IMG/VR virus record: IMGVR_UViG_3300018481_000078
Span: 1 to 22,658 of that record
Source: a virus
Direction: 5' to 3' (one strand)
DNA: 22,658 nucleotides
Below, in pieces: positions 18,753-22,658 of the stretch. The translations under genes were made by a program, and so were the position numbers. The notes under the pieces are model-generated. The model was given only the letters and a program-made list of their open reading frames with translations. It made no database searches and was not told the origin of the DNA. How positions within the stretch are numbered: position 1 is the first letter of the stretch; each line of letters opens with the position of its first letter.

Positions 18753-19769
18753 ATGAGGATAAGTTCCTCAGCAATTCCCCAGAGCCGCACCCTCATGCGA
18801 GGGCTGATGCTTGGCGACAAGTACGCCAAGGAAGCAGCATTGGAGATGGCTGGTAAAGAGATCGGCACCGGACGCACGGCAGTAGCCGCGTTGAACGATG
18901 CCGGGGCCCTTTGGGACGTGGAGATGCGCCCGGCGTATTACCTCGACCCCAACGCCAAGGCGTATGCCGTTCAGGACAACGCCTTTTGGGTCACTCGCAC
19001 CGACACCGACCGACCGATCACCGGCAGGACGGTTTCCGGGGCATACCAGCCCTTCCAGAATCGAGCGATGGGCGAGTGGGCCGACCTCCTCGTTGACCTC
19101 GCCAGCCCCGATCACGTGGCTGCGGTGACGGTCAATGGGGGCGAGAAGGTGATGGTGCTGATAAAGCTCACCCCTTCCCAGGTCGCCTTCTCCGTGGGCC
19201 AGGACGTCACGCCTGTGATGGCGGTCGGGACGGGGCATGACGGCGGTACGTCGCTGTTCGCCTCGACCATGGCCTTCCAGCAGATGTGCGCCAACACCCT
19301 CCATTGGAGTCTGCCCAAGCTGACTTCTTCGATTCGGATTCGGCACACCCGGACCATGGAGATCCAAGTCTCCGAGGCTCAGCGTGCCCTCAACCTGGCC
19401 ACCACCTGGTCAGAGGAGTTCGACCGGGAGCTGACCCGACTTCTCGAGACAGACGTCACCTACCTCGACGCAGCCCAGCTGGTCGAGGCCGAGTGGCCGA
19501 CTGCCGAGGACGAGGACATAGCCCCCCGGACCCGGACCAATCGGGAACAGGCGCAGAACGGCGTCATGGCCGTCAGGGCGAACATCGACGCCGCTTTCCG
19601 GGACACCGGATTCGGCTTCATGAGTGCCGTGACTGAGTGGGAGCAATGGGACCGCACCGGGACCAAGCTCTCCGGCCCTGAGCGCCACCTCCGCGCCATC
19701 GCCAATGAGAAGCAGGGGACCGACCGGCTGGCTACGCGCTTCCGCAATCGTCTGCTCCTCGCCAACTGA
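18753..19769 (+). CDS. DUF932-type phage/plasmid protein
   Basis: A 338-residue protein. Diagnostic stretches: 'VSGAYQPFQNRAMGEWADLLVD' (the 'v...Y.p.qN.e.....' signature), 'GGEKVMVLIKLT', 'GHDGGTSLFASTMAFQQMCANTLHWSL', and 'SIRIRHTRTMEIQVSEAQRALNLATTWSEEFDRELTRLLETDVT'. These match the DUF932 / TIGR03299 group of phage- and plasmid-borne proteins of unknown biochemical role, often near recombination and replication genes. The start is fixed by AAGGAGGTA 5 bases upstream. It heads a new cluster just after SSB. Confidence 0.85.
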   Translation: MRISSSAIPQSRTLMRGLMLGDKYAKEAALEMAGKEIGTGRTAVAALNDAGALWDVEMRPAYYLDPNAKAYAVQDNAFWVTRTDTDRPITGRTVSGAYQPFQNRAMGEWADLLVDLASPDHVAAVTVNGGEKVMVLIKLTPSQVAFSVGQDVTPVMAVGTGHDGGTSLFASTMAFQQMCANTLHWSLPKLTSSIRIRHTRTMEIQVSEAQRALNLATTWSEEFDRELTRLLETDVTYLDAAQLVEAEWPTAEDEDIAPRTRTNREQAQNGVMAVRANIDAAFRDTGFGFMSAVTEWEQWDRTGTKLSGPERHLRAIANEKQGTDRLATRFRNRLLLAN

Positions 19770-19781
19770 AGGGAGGGGTCG

Positions 19782-20030
19782 ATGCCTGTCGACCCGAAGT
19801 ACGCCAAGGGCCGGCTCACCGTCCACATTGTCGAGCTCATCGAATACGCCAACAACTTCCGCAATGCTGCGGACCCGTTGACGGCGATGATGCAACGGCT
19901 CCTGATCGACCTCAATGCCTACGCGGGCATGGACGAGGCCGGTCGCTTCAACGTCCACCAGCGCCTCACGGAGCCGGTGACGAAGAAGAAGTCCAAGGCC
20001 AAGGAGCCAGCGAAGGAAGGTGCCGGATGA
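19782..20030 (+). CDS. Small helical protein with basic tail
   Basis: An 82-residue protein: 'VHIVELIEYANNFRNAADPLTAMMQRLLIDLNAYAGMDEAGRFNVHQRL' followed by a basic tail 'KKKSKAKEPAKEGAG'. GAAGGGAGGGG lies just upstream, 12 bases after the DUF932 stop. It resembles in layout the first early protein (helical core plus Lys-rich tail). Its stop overlaps the next start (ATGA). No family recognised. Confidence 0.8.
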   Translation: MPVDPKYAKGRLTVHIVELIEYANNFRNAADPLTAMMQRLLIDLNAYAGMDEAGRFNVHQRLTEPVTKKKSKAKEPAKEGAG

Positions 20031-20239
20031 TGAAGGTGGAGTGTGTTTTCTGTGGGGAGGCCATCTCCCCACAGAAGCCCAACCACCCCGAGGAAGTGGG
20101 TTTCGTCGATCTGAGAGGCAAGGTCGGCGGAACCCATTCTCTTCATTTGGCTCGTCGCACTGGCAAGTGGGCCTGCAACACCTGCGTCGACATCAGACGC
20201 AGCGGGTCCAAGCGGAAGCAGAAAGACTCGCTTTTCTGA
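20027..20239 (+). CDS. Small zinc-ribbon-like protein
   Basis: A 70-residue protein with two CxxC knuckles: 'CVFCGEAI' near the start and 'WACNTCVDI' at about residue 50, plus a basic C-terminus (RRSGSKRKQKDSLF). This fits a four-Cys zinc ribbon. Coupled to the previous gene by ATGA. Partner or target unknown. Confidence 0.8.
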   Translation: MMKVECVFCGEAISPQKPNHPEEVGFVDLRGKVGGTHSLHLARRTGKWACNTCVDIRRSGSKRKQKDSLF

Positions 20240-20258
20240 TTCTCACAAGGAGGTATCT

Positions 20259-20540
20259 ATGGATACGAATTGGATGGATTCCTACGACTTCATCCGGCCC
20301 CTCGGTGACGGGAAATACCTAGTCATCGGGGATCTGATCTTCGGCAAGAGGATCGCCATCGCCACCCCCGATTCGCTCGGGGAACACTGGTGTTACACCG
20401 ACGACCCGGCGCGGGCGTTTCTGTCCTTCCTGTCGTGGCCGCAGCCGCCGATCGGTTGGAGTCGGCACATGCTCCCGGACGGGAGCTTTGAGTACCCGGA
20501 GGTGGATCGTGGCGAAGAAGATCAGACCGCTTCCGTGTGA
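20259..20540 (+). CDS. Small early protein of unknown function
   Basis: A 93-residue protein starting MDTNWMDSYDFIRPLGDGKYLVIGDLIFGKRIAIATPDSLGEHWCYTDD. Beta-rich and acidic, it has the look of a small globular actinophage protein. ACAAGGAGGTA (20245-20255) lies 3 bases before the ATG. It has no hairpin leader, unlike the other genes with this SD. It overlaps the next gene by 32 bases. Confidence 0.8.
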   Translation: MDTNWMDSYDFIRPLGDGKYLVIGDLIFGKRIAIATPDSLGEHWCYTDDPARAFLSFLSWPQPPIGWSRHMLPDGSFEYPEVDRGEEDQTASV

Positions 20541-20913
20541 GGCGTGTCCGTATCGACGTGACGTGCCTTCGGGGATCTGGGCTACCCACGAGTACGAGAA
20601 GTTGAGGGAGTTCGACGCTCCCACTCAGCTCCAGCCGATAGCCACCTTCGCCTGCCACGCTTCTCCCCAGGCTGTGTGTAACGGGTGGGCGATTGTGCAC
20701 AACTCTCGAGGACACGAGTTCGAGTTGGCCGGGCTTCGGGTCTGGCCACCCGAAGGAGGCATCCCCGAGCCAGTGGTCCCGCTGTTCAGTTCGGGCAACG
20801 AGGCAGCCGACCACGGTGAGCGAGAGATCCAACACCCCTCCCCGCAGGCGTTCGCCATGATGGACCGGCTCCGGGGAAAGCACCCGAGGTTGCGACCCGA
20901 TGCGCCTCAGTGA
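20509..20913 (+). CDS. DUF6283-type Cys/His-rich protein
   Basis: A 134-residue protein: 'PLPCEACPYRRDVPSGIWATHEYEKLREFDAPTQLQPIATFACHASPQAVCNGWAIVHN'. The arrangement C-x2-CPYR-x-D-x3-G-W, then F-x-CH and C-x-GW, is the signature of a family I recall as DUF6283, found in actinobacteria and their phages; the Cys/His set probably binds zinc. The GTG at 20509 has GGAGGTGG upstream and lies within the previous gene. The stop lies 14 bases inside the next gene. Confidence 0.8.
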   Translation: MAKKIRPLPCEACPYRRDVPSGIWATHEYEKLREFDAPTQLQPIATFACHASPQAVCNGWAIVHNSRGHEFELAGLRVWPPEGGIPEPVVPLFSSGNEAADHGEREIQHPSPQAFAMMDRLRGKHPRLRPDAPQ

Positions 20914-21442
20914 CCGGCCCCGGCTCGACGCCGCAATCCGGGACGCCCAGGTCTACAACATGGCCATCGACTGGAAGGCGTCGATGCAGACCGAGCAGGA
21001 GAAGGGAGACTGCATCCCGGTCGCCGTCTACACCTCGGCGTTTCTCCAAGCCCGGGGGATTGCCGCCCGGCCGATCGAGGCAGCAGCCCGCTTTGTCGAT
21101 CCGGTGATGAACCGGAGTGCCGAGATCGTCAACTCGGAGGACGAGTCGGGTTTCGGTGCGGAGAACAAGCCGGGCCTGCCCTTCGTAGGGCATGTGATCA
21201 CCGCCATACCGACGTTCCATGCGGTGGCCGACTTCTCCCTGCCCACCCAGACTTTCCAGACGCTCAAGGACGAGCTTCCCGACATTCTCCTCGCGTTCAT
21301 AAAGCCGGGTCAGGTCGCTTTTCAACACAACCTGGGCCGGGGGTATTGCATCTACGAGATGTTCCCTCGACGTGACGGATGGAAGAAGCGGTACTGGCCC
21401 TACGAAGAGATTCGGGCCGCAGCAAAGGAGCACGCCACATGA
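20900..21442 (+). CDS. Transglutaminase-like / papain-fold protein
   Basis: A 180-residue protein. 'KGDCIPVAVYTSAFLQARGIAARPIEAAAR' (Cys38) followed by 'GHVITAIPTFHAVADFSLPTQT' (His98, Asp111) reproduces the Cys-His-Asp order and spacing of transglutaminase-like proteins, where the Cys heads a helix and '.GH......g...D.t' follows. It may act as a peptidase, transamidase or deamidase, but substrate and activity are unknown. The ATG at 20900 overlaps the previous gene by 14 bases; the stop overlaps the next ATG. Confidence 0.65.
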   Translation: MRLSDRPRLDAAIRDAQVYNMAIDWKASMQTEQEKGDCIPVAVYTSAFLQARGIAARPIEAAARFVDPVMNRSAEIVNSEDESGFGAENKPGLPFVGHVITAIPTFHAVADFSLPTQTFQTLKDELPDILLAFIKPGQVAFQHNLGRGYCIYEMFPRRDGWKKRYWPYEEIRAAAKEHAT

Positions 21443-21738
21443 CATTGGAAGAGCCCAAGTTCTACGACAAGTACGGGCAGGAGATTGGACGGAGGGAGTG
21501 GGCACGCCTCCATGAAAACGACGACTACTGCCGGATCGGATACGACGAGATCGGTCACGTCTACGTGTCGACAGTCTGGCTCGGCGAGAGCCACCATCGC
21601 ATGTTCGAGACGATGGTGTTCTGGATCAGCACCGGACTGAACGGCGATCTGCCTTCGACTCGTTGGCCAACTCTCGAGGAGGCTGTTGCCGGTCACAAGG
21701 CCATGGTCGCTCAGGCCAAGTGGGAGGAATCCCGGTGA
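21439..21738 (+). CDS. Small early protein of unknown function
   Basis: A 99-residue protein: 'YDKYGQEIGRREWARLHENDDYCRIGYDEIGHVYVSTVWLGESHHRMFETMVFWISTGLNGDLPSTRWPTLEEAVAGHKAMV'. This 'G..i....W..l......R......VSTVWLG.dh......FETM.F....R..T..eA...H..~V' pattern is common in actinophage and actinobacterial proteins that I know only as hypotheticals. The start at 21439 (ATGA overlap, AAAGGAG 9 bases upstream) is preferred over 21379. Confidence 0.8.
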   Translation: MTLEEPKFYDKYGQEIGRREWARLHENDDYCRIGYDEIGHVYVSTVWLGESHHRMFETMVFWISTGLNGDLPSTRWPTLEEAVAGHKAMVAQAKWEESR

Positions 21739-21932
21739 GCGATGATCGTGGGCAGGGTGTCGCTCGGTGTCACGCCTGTGGAAGTCCAGTGCGTGAACAC
21801 CGGATGAGGCCCTGCCCACTTCTCGGCCAGGACACGATCTACGTCGGGGAGCCGGGGCGACGGGGTTCTGAGCCCAAGCCAGACACCCTGCGCCGACGGA
21901 AATATGCCCGAAAGTCCCGGAAAAAGGGCTGA
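21735..21932 (+). CDS. Small zinc-finger-like basic protein
   Basis: A 65-residue protein from a GTG at 21735 that overlaps the previous stop (GTGA). 'RCHACGSPVREHRMRPC' gives C-x2-C-x6-H-x4-C, and the C-terminus is very basic (RRRKYARKSRKKG). It is probably a nucleic-acid-binding protein. Its stop codon is part of the hairpin GGGCTGA...TCAGCCC that starts the next leader. Confidence 0.75.
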   Translation: MSDDRGQGVARCHACGSPVREHRMRPCPLLGQDTIYVGEPGRRGSEPKPDTLRRRKYARKSRKKG

Positions 21933-22100
21933 ACCTGAAAAATCAGCCCACGCCAGATTTCGATCGCTGATCGCGAAATCTGTGAAGGCGAAAGCCCTCC
22001 TGCCAGGACCTATGCGGCTATACCGGGGAGCGAAAAGACGATCCCTCGGCTGATGGTCCGAGGGATCGTGCGTCGTGCTCTCAGTACCAAGGAGGTACAG
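21926..22100 (+). promoter_or_regulatory. Structured leader of the primase gene
   Basis: Helices in order: GGGCTGA/TCAGCCC (21926-21949); AGATTTCG/CGAAATCT (21955-21981) within CGCC/GGCG; GGC-GAAA-GCC (21987-21996, GNRA tetraloop); CGATCCCTCGG/CCGAGGGATCG (22039-22068), 11 perfect pairs; GTACC-AAGGA-GGTAC (22084-22098), with the SD core in the loop. CCTCCT (21996-22001) is complementary to the SD core AGGAGG. There is no U-run. It is the longest leader after that of the first gene. No known riboswitch class fits. Confidence 0.65.
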
Positions 22101-22658
22101 GTGAAGCCTACCAATATCAGCCCCTTCGAGGGGGTAATCACCGCCCTGGAGGGGCAGGGCAAGAAGATCAAGCGCCTCAATCCCCGAGAGGTGATGGCGC
22201 AGTGTCCCGCCCACGAGGATCGCAACCCTTCCCTCCACGTGACGGACGGGGATGGGAAGGCACTCGTCTACTGCCACGCCGGGTGCCCCACCCGCTCAAT
22301 CCTCGATGCGCTCGGCCTCGACGACGAGGATCTGTTCGCCGAGGAGGGCAAGAAGCGGGAGGAAGTCGCCCACTACGACTACTACGACGAGGCAGAGAAT
22401 CTCCGCTTCCAGGTGGTCCGGTTCTACCCCAAGGACTTCCGACAGCGGAGGCCGATACCGGGAGGGCAATGGACCTGGAACCTCCACGGTGTGAGGCCAA
22501 TCCTCTACCACCTTCCCGAGGTGCTCGCCGCGGACGACATCGTCTACCTGACCGAAGGGGAGAAGGATGCCGACCGACTCATCTCCGAGGGCGTCGTCGC
22601 CACGACCGCCCCGATGGGAGCGGGGAAGTGGCACGACCACTACGCCCAATCCCTCATC
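22101..22658 (+). CDS. DNA primase with CHC2-like zinc finger and TOPRIM domain (cut by window edge)
   Basis: The GTG at 22101 follows AAGGAGGT by 4 bases; the frame is open to the right edge (186 residues). A zinc-binding module is formed by Cys35, His38, Cys58 and Cys62 ('CPAHEDRNPSLHV' and 'YCHAGC'), as in phage primase/helicase proteins. After a 'RFYPKDF' region comes the TOPRIM motif 'VYLTEGEKDADRL' at about 148-160, with the catalytic Glu153. It makes RNA primers at the phage fork. Whether a helicase domain follows cannot be seen. Confidence 0.9.
   Translation, partial: MKPTNISPFEGVITALEGQGKKIKRLNPREVMAQCPAHEDRNPSLHVTDGDGKALVYCHAGCPTRSILDALGLDDEDLFAEEGKKREEVAHYDYYDEAENLRFQVVRFYPKDFRQRRPIPGGQWTWNLHGVRPILYHLPEVLAADDIVYLTEGEKDADRLISEGVVATTAPMGAGKWHDHYAQSLI

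Noticed and set aside
22023-22037. ACCGGGGAGCGA resembles part of the ZTP (pfl) riboswitch core.
   Set aside because: The required downstream CCGCCTGGGC element and the first GGG(U/C)CGUG part are absent.

Overview
The window is a piece of a high-GC, tailed double-stranded DNA phage (siphovirus) or prophage genome, most likely infecting an actinobacterium. Reasons: a P27-type small terminase, an SPP1-like portal, a MuF-like protein, an HNH protein beside the terminase, many GTG/TTG starts, stop/start overlaps (ATGA, TGATG, GTGA) throughout, and small zinc-finger proteins of a kind common in actinophages. No integrase, lysis genes or tRNAs are in view, so lifestyle and exact host are open.

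Leftward half (minus strand, about 12.0 kb down to 1): a canonical virion module in transcription order. Small terminase, large terminase, HNH nuclease, portal, MuF-like minor capsid protein, scaffold, a small unknown, HK97-fold major capsid protein, a HeH/SAP-like small protein, a head-tail connector, a fibre with a peptidase S74 chaperone tail, a coiled-coil protein, three head-tail/tail-completion proteins, major tail tube protein, two tail-assembly chaperones, and the start of the tape measure protein, which runs off the left edge. Very stable hairpins follow both the major capsid and the major tail genes.

Control region (about 12.0-13.6 kb): a small leftward gene with its own sigma70-type promoter and intrinsic terminator, then about 1.3 kb without a credible gene. 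That gap holds an iteron-like array of GTGYCA hexamers, a degenerate ~26-bp tandem repeat, nested inverted repeats, and about 480 nt predicted to fold into a dense set of helices including a compact three-way junction. I consider this a candidate large non-coding RNA or ornate leader.

Rightward half (plus strand, 13.6 kb to the right edge): about 22 mostly small non-structural genes in short coupled clusters, including SSB, a DUF932-type protein, a DUF6283-type protein, a transglutaminase-like protein and a TOPRIM primase cut by the window end. Most clusters are preceded by the same leader plan: a stable hairpin, a second hairpin usually of the form GGTG...CACC, then ACAAGGAGGT, often itself in a small hairpin loop. 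Between two clusters, overlapping the stop codon of a 48-residue membrane protein, lies a textbook type II hammerhead ribozyme followed by an intrinsic terminator.

The two halves are linked by a paralogous pair: the small leftward gene at 12.1-12.3 kb and the first rightward gene at 13.6 kb share an N-terminal domain and flank the control region. The most unusual content is RNA-level: the hammerhead, the structured control-region RNA, the repeated leader architecture, and leader segments complementary to the shared Shine-Dalgarno (SD) sequence.
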